Shown: one piece after another, positions 1 through 8,047 of the stretch | How the letters are laid out: the number at the start of each line of letters is the position of its first letter | Position numbering within the stretch: position 1 is the first letter of the stretch | From: Fredinandcohnia quinoae | Lineage (GTDB): Bacteria > Bacillota > Bacilli > Bacillales > Bacillaceae_L | Assembly (NCBI RefSeq): GCF_022427965.1 | Contig: NZ_JAKTTI010000042.1 | Coordinates: 1 to 34,578, forward strand | Length of the DNA: 34,578 bases | Direction: 5' to 3' | Made by a program: the position numbers and the translations under genes | Notes under the pieces: model-generated | What the model was told of the DNA's origin: nothing | The model's input: only the letters and a program-made list of their open reading frames with translations | Database searches by the model: none

Positions 1-54
1 CATGCCTGCCTGTCACGCAGGAGATCGCCGGTTCGATCCCGGTCGGGACCGCCA
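1..54 (+). tRNA. tRNA-Asp (GTC), 5' part outside the window
   Basis: The 3' part of an aspartate tRNA. The anticodon stem pairs positions 5-9 with 17-21 around a seven-base loop whose anticodon GTC is at 12-14. A T-arm with the GGTTCGATCC loop motif follows, and the acceptor 3' strand ends in an encoded CCA at 52-54. The D arm and the 5' acceptor strand lie before the window. It is probably the last member of a tRNA operon. Confidence 0.93.
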
Positions 55-195
55 TATTTTTTGCGAATGCGAAACATATTGTTTCGTTTTTTTTTGTTGT
101 AATAAATATTTTGGCTGGGTATCTTTCATTATGTTCAGAAAATGTATAAATCATAAAAATGGTATGTAATTGCTAATCAAAATTAATAGAGTTCC

Positions 196-355
196 TAACG
201 TGCATAATTAAGATTTAACATGCAAATGTCAAAAATAATGAGCATATAACAAAAGTAACGAGTAAATCTCAGGAGAAGCGTGCATATGTCATTTCTAATG
301 TGCAAATTTCAAATATAACGAGCATAACTAGGATCTACGCATGATGTTTTCATAA
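196..355. repeat. Tandem array of degenerate 20-bp units
   Basis: Seven units start at exactly 196, 216, 236, 256, 276, 296 and 316, and a weaker eighth starts at 336. The consensus is close to TAACGWGCAWATNTCAAANN; the first ten bases are best kept (TAACGTGCAT, TAACATGCAA, TAATGAGCAT, TAACGAGTAA, AAGCGTGCAT, TAATGTGCAA, TAACGAGCAT). The phase is kept without a slip although the sequence has diverged. It is not a coding repeat, since 20 is not a multiple of three, and the units have no internal dyad, unlike CRISPR repeats. The rest of 55-568 is A+T-rich with no gene that I can see. Function unknown. Confidence 0.8.
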
Positions 356-437
356 AAAGTTTTAAGGTTTGGCTGATTAAAGTAACACTTTTGTACAATC
401 CATCAAAATCATGTAAACTAAATAAATGTAGATAGGT

Positions 438-466
438 TCCTTAGGAAAAGTCCTAAGGATTTTTTT
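438..466 (+). terminator. Rho-independent terminator before thiL
   Basis: A perfect nine-base-pair stem (438-446 with 451-459, loop AAAG) followed by seven T. It may end transcripts from the tRNA operon. A weak promoter-like pair, TTGTAC at 391 and TAAACT at 414 with 17-bp spacing, lies just before it, so attenuation of thiL is conceivable but unproved. Confidence 0.8.
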
Positions 467-568
467 AACCTGAATGAGTTGACGAAGAATTTGCTACATG
501 TCGTGGTTGTCAACAATATTCCAACGGATATTCAGGTACATGTACATTTCTATATAGGAGTGGAAGGA

Positions 569-1564
569 TTGTCAATCCAAGATGAATTTGATTTTATTGA
601 ACAAATAAAACCGAAAAAAATATATCAATCTAGTCTCATTGAAGGAATTGGGGATGATGCAGCACTTATTCACCAAAAGCCTGAGATGGAACAAATCATT
701 TGTATGGACACAATGGTGGAAGGTATACATTTTACAACAGCTACAATGTCTCCTTATCAGATTGGCTACAAAGCATTAGCTGTTAATATTAGTGATATTG
801 CCGCAATGGGGGGAATTCCTACCTTTTATCTCGTATCTATTGCGATACCAAAATGTTGGGATGAACAAGAGTTGTTATCGATTTATGATGGAATGGCTAT
901 GCTAGCAAATAAGTATAAAATGGATTTAATTGGTGGGGATACCGTTTCTACGGCAGACTGTTTAACTATAACTGTCACTGTAATAGGTGAAATTGAAAAG
1001 GATAAACACCTTTTGCGTAGTAATGCTAAGCCTGGAGATATTGTCTTTGTAACAGGAACTGTGGGGGATTCTGCGGCAGGGTTAGATGTGTTATTACATA
1101 ATGAAGATAAGGTTTTTAGTGAAACAGAAAAGATCTTGGTTTATAAACATCAATTTCCCCAACCGAGAGTTGAAATTGGTAGAATGTTAGCAGCATTACC
1201 AAGAGTATCACTTAATGATATTAGTGATGGAATTGCAAGTGAGGCAAATGAGATTGCAAAAGCAAGTCAAGTGGTCTTTTCAATTGATGAAGATTGCCTC
1301 CCACTAAGTAAAGCTATTAGAGAATATAATAATAGTCGTTCAATCGAGTGGGCGCTGTATGGTGGAGAAGATTTTGAATTAATCGGTACAATGCCAAAAT
1401 CAGATTGGGAAAATATATACAAACAGTGTGATGAAAAAGGCTTCATAATTACGAAGATTGGTACTGTCTCTGAAGGACCTCAGAAGGTATTATTAAATAA
1501 AAAAGATAAAAGTTATATTCTTGATAAGAAGGGGTATAACCACTTTAAGGTGGAAACGAAATGA
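569..1564 (+). CDS. thiL: Thiamine-monophosphate kinase
   Basis: ATP-dependent phosphorylation of thiamine monophosphate to thiamine pyrophosphate, the last step of cofactor synthesis in the cytoplasm. Family motifs are visible: GIGDDAA near the N-terminus, MDTMVEGIHF, ALAVNISDIAAMGG, GGDT and YGGEDFEL. The reading frame is open upstream to 479, but I chose the TTG at 569 because AGGAG lies eight bases before it and the protein then starts MSIQDEFDFIEQ, matching the N-terminus of Bacillus ThiL. At 331 residues it is close to the roughly 325 of B. subtilis. It overlaps tsaE by four bases (ATGA) and so leads a translationally coupled operon. A GTG at 560 is a weaker alternative start. Confidence 0.95.
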   Translation: MSIQDEFDFIEQIKPKKIYQSSLIEGIGDDAALIHQKPEMEQIICMDTMVEGIHFTTATMSPYQIGYKALAVNISDIAAMGGIPTFYLVSIAIPKCWDEQELLSIYDGMAMLANKYKMDLIGGDTVSTADCLTITVTVIGEIEKDKHLLRSNAKPGDIVFVTGTVGDSAAGLDVLLHNEDKVFSETEKILVYKHQFPQPRVEIGRMLAALPRVSLNDISDGIASEANEIAKASQVVFSIDEDCLPLSKAIREYNNSRSIEWALYGGEDFELIGTMPKSDWENIYKQCDEKGFIITKIGTVSEGPQKVLLNKKDKSYILDKKGYNHFKVETK

Positions 1565-2016
1565 AAAACTATGAATTAATCACATATTCACCTGAAGAAA
1601 CTTGGGAAATATCTTATAAACTTGCTGAGCAATTGCAGCCAGGTGATGTTTTGACACTAGAGGGAGATCTTGGGGCTGGGAAGACGACTTTTACAAAAGG
1701 ATTAGCAAAAGGTCTCGGGATAACGAGAACAGTTAATAGCCCAACTTTTACAATCATAAAAGAATATCATGGACGTCTTCCACTGTACCATATGGATGTG
1801 TATAGATTGGAAAATAGTTGTGAAGATTTAGGATTTGATGAATATTTTGAGGGAGAGGGAGTTACGGTTGTTGAATGGTCTCATTTAATTGAGGAGCAGC
1901 TTCCCGTAAATAGACTTGTTATTACCATTCAGAATCAAGGTGAAACGACCCGAAAAATAAATGTTCAACCAATTGGGGAACGGTATCATCAATTATGTGA
2001 GGAGTTATTTGGATAA
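1561..2016 (+). CDS. tsaE: tRNA t6A synthesis ATPase TsaE
   Basis: P-loop ATPase that works with TsaB and TsaD when the threonylcarbamoyl group is placed on A37 of ANN-decoding tRNAs (t6A). The Walker A motif GDLGAGKTT is at residues 35-43, followed by the typical TVNSPTF segment and a Walker B-like YHMDVYRL. The length of 151 residues fits the family. The start overlaps the thiL stop as ATGA, and the stop shares a base with the tsaB start (TAATG), so the genes are tightly coupled. B. subtilis homologue: YdiB. Confidence 0.96.
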   Translation: MKNYELITYSPEETWEISYKLAEQLQPGDVLTLEGDLGAGKTTFTKGLAKGLGITRTVNSPTFTIIKEYHGRLPLYHMDVYRLENSCEDLGFDEYFEGEGVTVVEWSHLIEEQLPVNRLVITIQNQGETTRKINVQPIGERYHQLCEELFG

Positions 2017-2708
2017 TGAAGGTATTATCAATAGATACATCAAATAATGTGATGGGAATAGGCTTGCTTGATGGTGAAAAGGTAGTAGGGGAAATCATTA
2101 CAAACCTCGCAAAAAACCACTCTATCCGTGTTATGCCAGCAATTGAACAGCTTTTACTTGAATGTGGTTTAAAAGTGAATGAGTTAGATAAAATTGTCGT
2201 AGCAAAAGGACCTGGGTCGTATACAGGTGTGAGAATAGGAGTGACGATTGCAAAGTCGCTTGCCTGGGCACTTAATATTCCGCTGGTTGGGATATCAAGT
2301 CTAGAGGCACTTGCTGCAAACGGGAGATTCTTCAATGGATTCATTTCTCCGATTTTTGATGCGAGGAGAGGCCAAGTATATACTGGACTTTACGCGTATA
2401 CGGATGGAAGGCTCATTTGTAAAAAAGAAGATAAAATTTTACTTTTAGTTGATTGGCTGAATGAGTTAAGGGAAAGTGCAACTCCTACTTTATTTTTAGG
2501 TAATGACTTACCCATTCATCAAGAAATCATCCAAAACGAACTTGGTGAACTGGCTACATTTGCAGCTTATACAGATTGGAATCCTAGACCAGGAGAGCTT
2601 GCAATGCTTGGAATGAACAAGGAAGCAGAGGATGTTCATACATTTGTTCCTAATTACATCCGTTTGGCGGAAGCAGAAGCTAATTGGATAGCGAAGAGGC
2701 AAGGGTAA
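2016..2708 (+). CDS. tsaB: tRNA t6A synthesis scaffold protein TsaB
   Basis: Inactive ASKHA-fold paralogue of TsaD that dimerises with it in the bacterial t6A complex. Visible marks are the N-terminal phosphate-loop-like VLSIDTSN, the conserved VAKGPGSYTGVRIG and a DARRGQVYTGLY stretch. At 230 residues it has the usual length. The ATG at 2016 overlaps the tsaE stop. The metal-binding histidine pair found in TsaD is absent, as expected for TsaB. B. subtilis homologue: YdiC. Confidence 0.95.
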   Translation: MKVLSIDTSNNVMGIGLLDGEKVVGEIITNLAKNHSIRVMPAIEQLLLECGLKVNELDKIVVAKGPGSYTGVRIGVTIAKSLAWALNIPLVGISSLEALAANGRFFNGFISPIFDARRGQVYTGLYAYTDGRLICKKEDKILLLVDWLNELRESATPTLFLGNDLPIHQEIIQNELGELATFAAYTDWNPRPGELAMLGMNKEAEDVHTFVPNYIRLAEAEANWIAKRQG

Positions 2709-2721
2709 GATGGGGGAAATG

Positions 2722-3177
2722 ATGACAAGATCAATTTTATTTCGTTTTATGACATTGGATGATATTGATGGTGTCGTGGAAGTTGAGAATACATCATTTA
2801 CGGTACCGTGGAGTAAGGAAGCTTTTTATAATGAATTGCTGCATAATCAGTTTGCGAAATATATTGTTATGACAGATGGTGATCGGATTATCGGCTATTG
2901 TGGTATGTGGTTAATTGTTGATGAAGCACATATCACCAATATAGCTGTACTCCCTGAATATCGGGGAATGAAGCTGGGTGAAGCTTTGTTAATGCAAGCT
3001 AAAATATTAGCGATGCAGCATCGTGCGATAACGATGACACTTGAGGTCCGTGTATCAAATATTGTTGCTCAATCGCTATACAAAAAACTTGGATTTCAGG
3101 CCGGTGGCATTAGGAAAAATTATTACACAGATAATCAAGAGGATGCTTTAGTTATGTGGGTGAATTTAAATGAGTAA
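2722..3177 (+). CDS. rimI: Ribosomal protein alanine N-acetyltransferase RimI
   Basis: GNAT-fold acetyltransferase; the E. coli protein acetylates the N-terminal alanine of S18. The acetyl-CoA loop appears as [12 protein letters not shown], and the C-terminal half has [19 protein letters not shown] and [18 protein letters not shown], very like B. subtilis YdiD. The frame is open from an ATG at 2710, but GGGGG at 2712-2716 is correctly spaced for the ATG at 2722, which gives [16 protein letters not shown], matching the family N-terminus; 2710 and 2719 remain possible. The 3' end overlaps tsaD by eight bases. Confidence 0.93.
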   Translation: MTRSILFRFMTLDDIDGVVEVENTSFTVPWSKEAFYNELLHNQFAKYIVMTDGDRIIGYCGMWLIVDEAHITNIAVLPEYRGMKLGEALLMQAKILAMQHRAITMTLEVRVSNIVAQSLYKKLGFQAGGIRKNYYTDNQEDALVMWVNLNE

Positions 3178-4186
3178 TGACCAAATAATAATGGGAATTG
3201 AAACGAGCTGTGATGAAACCGCAGTAGCAATTGTTCGAAATGGTAGGGAGATTTTATCAAATGTGGTTGCTTCACAGATCGAGAGTCATAAACGTTTTGG
3301 GGGAGTCGTTCCTGAAATAGCTTCAAGGCACCATGTTGAGGAAATCACAATTGTGCTTGAAGAGGCAATGAAGCAAGCAAATGTCACATTCGAAGATATT
3401 GATGCAATCGCAGTAACAGAGGGGCCAGGGCTTGTTGGAGCATTATTGATTGGTGTGAATGCAGCGAAGGCGGTTGCTTTTGCACATAATATACCACTTG
3501 TTGGTGTTCATCATATTGCTGGACATATCTATGCAAATCGTTTGATTGAGGAACTAGAGTTTCCCCTACTATCACTCGTTGTTTCAGGCGGACATACAGA
3601 GCTTGTGTATATGGAAGAGCATGGAACATTTCAAGTGATTGGAGAAACAAGAGATGATGCTGCAGGAGAGGCCTATGATAAAGTAGCTAGAACACTTAAT
3701 CTGCCATATCCAGGAGGACCTCATATTGATAGGCTTGCACATGAAGGTGAACCAACCATTAGCCTTCCACGTGCATGGCTTGAGGAAGATTCATATGATT
3801 TTAGCTTTAGTGGATTAAAATCAGCCGTAATTAACACACTTCATAATGCAGAGCAACGTGGAGAGATTATTGAGCCGGAAAATCTTGCTGCAAGCTTCCA
3901 GGCAAGTGTGATTGATGTACTCGTAACGAAGACAGTGAAGGCAGCGAAGGAATATAAGGTAAAAGAGGTATTATTAGCTGGAGGGGTTGCAGCTAATAAG
4001 GGCTTGCGATATGCCTTAGAGAATCGATTCTCCGATATGGAAGGTGTAAAGTTAATCATACCGCCACTATCACTTTGTACGGATAATGCAGCAATGATAG
4101 CAGCTATCGGCAGCATTATGTATGAAAAAGGGAAGCGTTCTACTCTTGCTTTGAATGCAAACCCAGGCTTGGATATTGAAAAATAG
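3170..4186 (+). CDS. tsaD: tRNA N6-adenosine threonylcarbamoyltransferase TsaD
   Basis: Catalytic subunit that transfers threonylcarbamoyl from threonylcarbamoyl-AMP to A37 of tRNA. N-terminal [24 protein letters not shown], the metal site with H115 and H119 in [16 protein letters not shown], and the C-terminal [11 protein letters not shown] and [14 protein letters not shown] motifs are all present. The 338 residues are family length. The start lies inside the rimI 3' end, so it is the last member of the coupled thiL-tsaE-tsaB-rimI-tsaD operon; a strong terminator follows at 4196. Older names are gcp and ydiE. Confidence 0.97.
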   Translation: MSNDQIIMGIETSCDETAVAIVRNGREILSNVVASQIESHKRFGGVVPEIASRHHVEEITIVLEEAMKQANVTFEDIDAIAVTEGPGLVGALLIGVNAAKAVAFAHNIPLVGVHHIAGHIYANRLIEELEFPLLSLVVSGGHTELVYMEEHGTFQVIGETRDDAAGEAYDKVARTLNLPYPGGPHIDRLAHEGEPTISLPRAWLEEDSYDFSFSGLKSAVINTLHNAEQRGEIIEPENLAASFQASVIDVLVTKTVKAAKEYKVKEVLLAGGVAANKGLRYALENRFSDMEGVKLIIPPLSLCTDNAAMIAAIGSIMYEKGKRSTLALNANPGLDIEK

Positions 4187-4195
4187 TAAAGTGTA

Positions 4196-4236
4196 AAAAG
4201 GAGTCCTTACATCCGATGTAAGGGCTCCTTTTGTTG
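4196..4236 (+). terminator. Terminator after tsaD
   Basis: A long stem pairs about 4197-4212 with 4216-4232 around the loop CCG, with one internal mismatch, and runs into CCTTTTGTTG. It begins ten bases after the tsaD stop and ends the operon. Confidence 0.85.
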
Positions 4237-4479
4237 ATAAATTATCCACAAGTTCTTAACAATTGTGGAAAACCTCTGAAATGCTATATAGAATAAAAAA
4301 GTATTATGTGGATATAGAATGTGGATAACTTTATGAAAAAATGTGGATAATGTGGATAAAACAGTTGATAACTTTTTGAATTGTGGAAAAGTATTTGAAA
4401 ATAGGGGATTAATCCTAGGTCTTTTGATATAAAAAGCCCCCACCTTTTAAAAAAAGGGTGGGGATAACTTTGTGGAAAA
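4232..4479. promoter_or_regulatory. DnaA-box cluster
   Basis: Four exact consensus DnaA boxes lie in 118 bp: TTATCCACA at 4242-4250, and TGTGGATAA (same box, opposite orientation) at 4320-4328, 4342-4350 and 4351-4359, the last two directly abutting. One-mismatch copies lie at 4232-4240, 4264-4272, 4307-4315, 4382-4390, 4459-4467 and 4471-4479. The interval between tsaD and the ABC-F gene otherwise holds only two terminators. I recall that B. subtilis carries one of its DnaA-box clusters outside oriC at this same gcp-ydiF junction, where it binds DnaA and helps restrain initiation. There is no dnaA or dnaN next to it, so it is unlikely to be oriC itself. Confidence 0.85.
4431..4463 (-). terminator. 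Terminator of the ABC-F gene
   Basis: Read on the minus strand, CCCCACC (4463-4457) pairs with GGTGGGG (4444-4438) across an A/T-rich loop and is followed by CTTTTTAT. It lies about 65 bases beyond the stop codon of the minus-strand ABC-F gene and faces the tsaD terminator. Confidence 0.8.
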
Positions 4480-4529
4480 ATTAATCCGTACTAACAAGTA
4501 GGAAACCCCAATCAGTTTGAAGTTTCTCT

Positions 4530-6464
4530 TTATCCGCTTATTTCATGTAGGGATTCCCATTCTTCCATGAGAATGTCTAGTTTATCCGATAATTGCTTGT
4601 TATTATCATTGATTTGTTGTACTTTTTCGTGATCCTGATAAACCTCTGGGTCACATAGGAATTGTTCATTTTCTTCAAGTTTTTCTTCAATCGAGGATAT
4701 CTCAAGTTCAATTTCTTCAATTCTTCGCTTTCGTTGACGCTCAAGTTTTTTTGCTTCTTTATCCTGCTCGTATGAAGTTTTCTCTTGGATAGTGACTTTT
4801 TGCTTCGTATTCAGCTCTTTTTGTTCAAGCTGTGCAAGCTCAATCATTTCATTCTTTTTTTCAAGGTAATAATCGTAATCTCCAAGGAATTCTGTTAAGC
4901 CATCTGTGGATAACTCAAATACCTTAGTTGCAATTCTGTTAATAAAATAGCGGTCGTGTGATACGAATAAAATTGTACCAGGATAGTCGACTAGTGCATT
5001 TTCCAAAACTTCTTTGCTATCTAGGTCAAGATGGTTTGTAGGTTCATCTAGAATGAGAAAATTGGACCGTTCTAGCATAAGTTTTGCCAATGCAAGCCGT
5101 GCCTTCTCCCCACCACTTAATGTTGAAACAGTTTTTAGGACGTCATCCCCTGTGAAAAGGAAATTGCCAAGTACTGTACGAATTTCCTTTTCGGGCTTAA
5201 GGGGGTACTCATCCCATAATTCATTTAATACACGTTTATTTGATGTTAAATTAGCCTGCTGTTGATCATAGTAACCAATTGTTACATGAGATCCATAGTG
5301 AAAGTTTCCTTCAACCGATTGAAGTCGATTAATGATTGCTTTTAAAAGGGTGGATTTCCCGATTCCATTCGGACCAACAAGCGCGATACTGTCTTCTCGA
5401 TAGATGGAGAAATTGATATTCTTAATTATTGGATCCTGATTTTCATAAGCAACTGAAATATTTTTGGCGCTTAAGACATCATTTCCACTTTGTCGATCAA
5501 TTTCAAATTTGAAAGATGCTGATTTTTCATCACCGAGTGGTCGATCCATTAATTCCATACGCTGAAGTTGTTTTCGTCTACTTTGAGCTCGTTTCGTTGT
5601 GGATGCTCTTACTAAGTTTCGGGCGATAAAATCCTTTAGTTTTTCAACTTCATCCTGTTGTTTTTCATATTTTTTAAGCTCGATTTCATAGTTTTCAGCT
5701 TTCAGCTTTAAATAGTTACTATAATTCCCTACAAATTTGGTTGATGATTTTCTTTCGATTTCATAAACTTGATTGACTACTTTATCAAGAAAATAGCGAT
5801 CATGGGAGACAATTAGAAGTGCCCCTGGATAGCCTTGCAAATACTGTTCAAGCCAAGTGAGAGTGCTAATGTCTAAGTGGTTTGTAGGCTCGTCCAAGAT
5901 TAGCAAGTCAGGCTTTGTTAATAAAAGCTTACATAGGGCTAGTCGTGTCTTTTGACCACCACTCAAGCTAGAAATTGACGTGTTATAGTCGAATTCAGAG
6001 AAATTAAACCCGTGTAAAATGGAACGAATATCAGCTTCGTATTGGTAGCCACCTTGTTCCTTAAATGTGACTTGAAGATGGTCGTATTCTGCAAGTAGCT
6101 TTTCATAATCAGTAGGGTTATGAAATGCAGAAGGATCTCCCATTTTAATTTCAAGTTCGCGTAAATTTGCTTCTAGTTTGCGTAGTGGAGCAAAAACAGT
6201 AAGCATCTCCTCCCAAATTGAAAGATTTGATTCAAGTCCGGTATCTTGAGCTAAATAGTCAATAGTGACACTTTTAGGTTTGATGATTTCTCCGCTATCA
6301 TATGATAATTGGCCAGAAATCATTTTTAATAAAGTTGATTTTCCGGCTCCATTTCGTCCTACGAGAGCAATTCTATCTTTGGATTGTACTTCTAGTTTTA
6401 TATTCGATAAAATAAGATCAGCACCAAAATATTTTTTTAGCTGATTTACTTGTAATAGTATCAT
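4530..6464 (-). CDS. ydiF: ABC-F family ATPase (YdiF-like)
   Basis: Soluble tandem ABC ATPase without membrane domains; ABC-F proteins act at the ribosome E site as translation factors or antibiotic-protection proteins. Two full cassettes are seen: Walker A GRNGAGKST and GPNGIGKST, signatures LSGGQKTRLAL and LSGGEKARLAL, and Walker B LLILDEPTNHLD and FLILDEPTNHLD. A basic linker rich in K, R and Q separates them, and the C-terminus is a charged coiled coil (about residues 545-635). The frame is open to 6524, but AGAGGTG seven bases before the ATG at 6464 and the N-terminus MILLQVNQLKKYFG fix the start. The 644 residues match B. subtilis YdiF, which sits at the same place. It is probably housekeeping rather than a resistance gene. 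Confidence 0.93.
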   Translation of the reverse strand: MILLQVNQLKKYFGADLILSNIKLEVQSKDRIALVGRNGAGKSTLLKMISGQLSYDSGEIIKPKSVTIDYLAQDTGLESNLSIWEEMLTVFAPLRKLEANLRELEIKMGDPSAFHNPTDYEKLLAEYDHLQVTFKEQGGYQYEADIRSILHGFNFSEFDYNTSISSLSGGQKTRLALCKLLLTKPDLLILDEPTNHLDISTLTWLEQYLQGYPGALLIVSHDRYFLDKVVNQVYEIERKSSTKFVGNYSNYLKLKAENYEIELKKYEKQQDEVEKLKDFIARNLVRASTTKRAQSRRKQLQRMELMDRPLGDEKSASFKFEIDRQSGNDVLSAKNISVAYENQDPIIKNINFSIYREDSIALVGPNGIGKSTLLKAIINRLQSVEGNFHYGSHVTIGYYDQQQANLTSNKRVLNELWDEYPLKPEKEIRTVLGNFLFTGDDVLKTVSTLSGGEKARLALAKLMLERSNFLILDEPTNHLDLDSKEVLENALVDYPGTILFVSHDRYFINRIATKVFELSTDGLTEFLGDYDYYLEKKNEMIELAQLEQKELNTKQKVTIQEKTSYEQDKEAKKLERQRKRRIEEIELEISSIEEKLEENEQFLCDPEVYQDHEKVQQINDNNKQLSDKLDILMEEWESLHEISG

Positions 6465-6473
6465 GTAATTCAC

Positions 6474-6524
6474 CTCTAGTTTCCTATATGTAGTGTATCT
6501 TATCTTAACTAGAGAGGGCAACAA
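6474..6524 (-). promoter_or_regulatory. Candidate promoter and inverted repeat before the ABC-F gene
   Basis: On the minus strand a TTGTTG (6524-6519) and a TAAGAT (6502-6497) with 16-bp spacing form a plausible sigma-A promoter. An exact inverted repeat, CTCTAGTT at 6514-6507 and AACTAGAG at 6481-6474, flanks the -10 region, and its second arm runs into the Shine-Dalgarno AGAGGTG. Both readings are inferred. Confidence 0.35.
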
Positions 6525-6620
6525 TGATATTGTTCACAGATGTGCCAAAGACAGATGTGATAAAATAGTGTATAGTTAATTTCATTCAAGGTATATTTGA
6601 TTTACGAAAGGGGTATTTTG

Positions 6621-7109
6621 ATGTCTTCTTTTACCCATTTTAATGAACAGGGCCGGGCAAAAATGGTCGATATTACAGATAAGTTAGAGACTGTACGTAC
6701 AGCGATTGCGATAACAAGTGTGACTGTTAATAAGCAAATATATGAGAAAATCAAGAATAATGAAATTGGAAAAGGTGATGTTTTGGCAGTTGCTCAAGTA
6801 GCAGGAATTATGGCCGCAAAAAAAACATCTGACATTATTCCAATGTGTCATCCTCTATCATTAAGAGGTGTTGATATTTCATTTTCATGGTTGATTCAAA
6901 ATGAAGAGTATAAGTTAGAAATCACGGTTTCTGTCAAAACAAAGGGTAGTACTGGGGTTGAGATGGAGGCATTAACAGCAGCTTCTGTAAGTGCATTGAC
7001 CGTATATGATATGTGTAAGGCTGTTGATAAAGGAATGATTATTGGTCCTACCTATTTAGAAGAAAAAACAGGTGGGAAGAATGGAGATTTTAGACGGGAA
7101 GACATGTAG
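6621..7109 (+). CDS. moaC: Cyclic pyranopterin monophosphate synthase MoaC
   Basis: Converts the product of MoaA to cyclic pyranopterin monophosphate in molybdenum cofactor synthesis. Motifs: MVDIT near residue 15, MCHPL at 75-79, [17 protein letters not shown], and [10 protein letters not shown]. The start at the ATG at 6621 is favoured by GAAAGGGG seven bases upstream, giving 162 residues, the normal family length; the frame is also open from a TTG at 6597. It stands between the ABC-F gene and rex as in B. subtilis, and no other molybdenum cofactor gene is in the window. Confidence 0.95.
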   Translation: MSSFTHFNEQGRAKMVDITDKLETVRTAIAITSVTVNKQIYEKIKNNEIGKGDVLAVAQVAGIMAAKKTSDIIPMCHPLSLRGVDISFSWLIQNEEYKLEITVSVKTKGSTGVEMEALTAASVSALTVYDMCKAVDKGMIIGPTYLEEKTGGKNGDFRREDM

Positions 7110-7172
7110 TGACAGTTCAAGACGATAGGGTTTTGAACAATCTATATAGTTCCGATATGCGGGGGATGTAAA

Positions 7173-7811
7173 TTGAATCTTGATCAATCAAAAATACCAC
7201 AAGCAACTGCAAAAAGATTACCACTCTATTATCGTTTTTTAAAAAATTTGCATGCATCTGGTAAACAAAGGGTGTCATCTGCTGAATTAAGTGAAGCTGT
7301 GAAGGTAGATTCAGCTACGATAAGACGTGACTTTTCCTATTTTGGAGCCTTAGGAAAAAAAGGGTATGGTTATAATGTTGATTATTTGTTAACCTTTTTC
7401 CGAAAGACTCTTGATCAAGATGAGATAACGAAGGTTACGTTGATAGGCGTTGGAAATTTAGGGACAGCTTTTTTACATTATAACTTTTCAAAAAATAATA
7501 ATACAAAAATTGAGATAGCGTTTGATGTAGATTATAATAAGGTTGGCTCTGATATTGGAGGAGTTAGTGTCTGTCATTTAGATGACTTAGAAAAAGAGTT
7601 ACCTGAAGATGTGACAGTTGCGATTCTGACGGTTCCTGTTGGAGCAGCACAATCGATAACTGATCGATTAGTAAGTCGTGGTATAAAAGGTATATTAAAT
7701 TTCACACCAGCTAGAATAAATGTTCCTGATGATATTCGGGTACACCACATTGATTTGGCAGTAGAGCTTCAATCGCTAGTCTATTTTTTAAAGCATTATC
7801 CAAGTGAGTAA
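7173..7811 (+). CDS. rex: Redox-sensing transcriptional repressor Rex
   Basis: Repressor that binds NAD(H) and releases DNA when NADH rises, controlling fermentation and respiratory genes. The N-terminal winged helix ([33 protein letters not shown]) precedes a Rossmann domain with [10 protein letters not shown] and ends in the domain-swapped helix [18 protein letters not shown]. The start is TTG at 7173 after GGGGGATG; the resulting [15 protein letters not shown] aligns with B. subtilis Rex. There are 212 residues. It is followed at short distance by tatA. Confidence 0.97.
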   Translation: MNLDQSKIPQATAKRLPLYYRFLKNLHASGKQRVSSAELSEAVKVDSATIRRDFSYFGALGKKGYGYNVDYLLTFFRKTLDQDEITKVTLIGVGNLGTAFLHYNFSKNNNTKIEIAFDVDYNKVGSDIGGVSVCHLDDLEKELPEDVTVAILTVPVGAAQSITDRLVSRGIKGILNFTPARINVPDDIRVHHIDLAVELQSLVYFLKHYPSE

Positions 7812-7848
7812 ATAGAAAAAATAGTTTAATCTTAAGGAGGTGACTGGT

Positions 7849-8031
7849 ATGGGTCTTGGAGCAGGCAGCATCGCTTTAATCGTTATTGCAGCATTATTAA
7901 TCTTTGGACCTAGCAAATTGCCACAATTGGGCAAGGCAGCAGGTAATACATTACGTGAATTCAAAAATGCAACAAAAGGTTTAGCTGATGATGATGAGGA
8001 TGTTAAAAAGAAAGATACTGATGTGAAGTAA
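7849..8031 (+). CDS. tatA: Sec-independent protein translocase TatA
   Basis: Pore-forming subunit of the twin-arginine translocase, which exports folded proteins. One N-terminal transmembrane helix (about residues 6-18), the FGPSKLPQLGKAAG hinge and amphipathic helix, and an acidic then basic tail can be read. The ATG at 7849 lies behind an excellent AAGGAGGTG; an in-frame GTG at 7840 lies inside that site and is rejected. With 60 residues it resembles B. subtilis TatAy. There is no separate TatB, as usual in Firmicutes, so it should act as a bifunctional TatA with the neighbouring TatC. Confidence 0.95.
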   Translation: MGLGAGSIALIVIAALLIFGPSKLPQLGKAAGNTLREFKNATKGLADDDEDVKKKDTDVK

Positions 8032-8047
8032 TGATAGGATGAATCTC

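Noticed and set aside
196-355. CRISPR array
   Set aside because: The 20-bp units are contiguous and degenerate without unique spacers, lack the usual repeat dyad, and no cas gene is present.
479-568. Thirty extra N-terminal codons for thiL
   Set aside because: The stretch has no ribosome binding site at 479 and does not resemble ThiL; the TTG at 569 has a good site and a matching N-terminus.
4232-4479. Chromosomal origin oriC
   Set aside because: DnaA boxes are dense, but dnaA, dnaN, rpmH and an obvious unwinding element are missing; the cluster better fits an accessory DnaA-binding site.
4530-6464. ABC-F as an acquired antibiotic-resistance gene
   Set aside because: Position and sequence agree with the conserved housekeeping YdiF; no leader peptide or neighbouring mobile element is seen.
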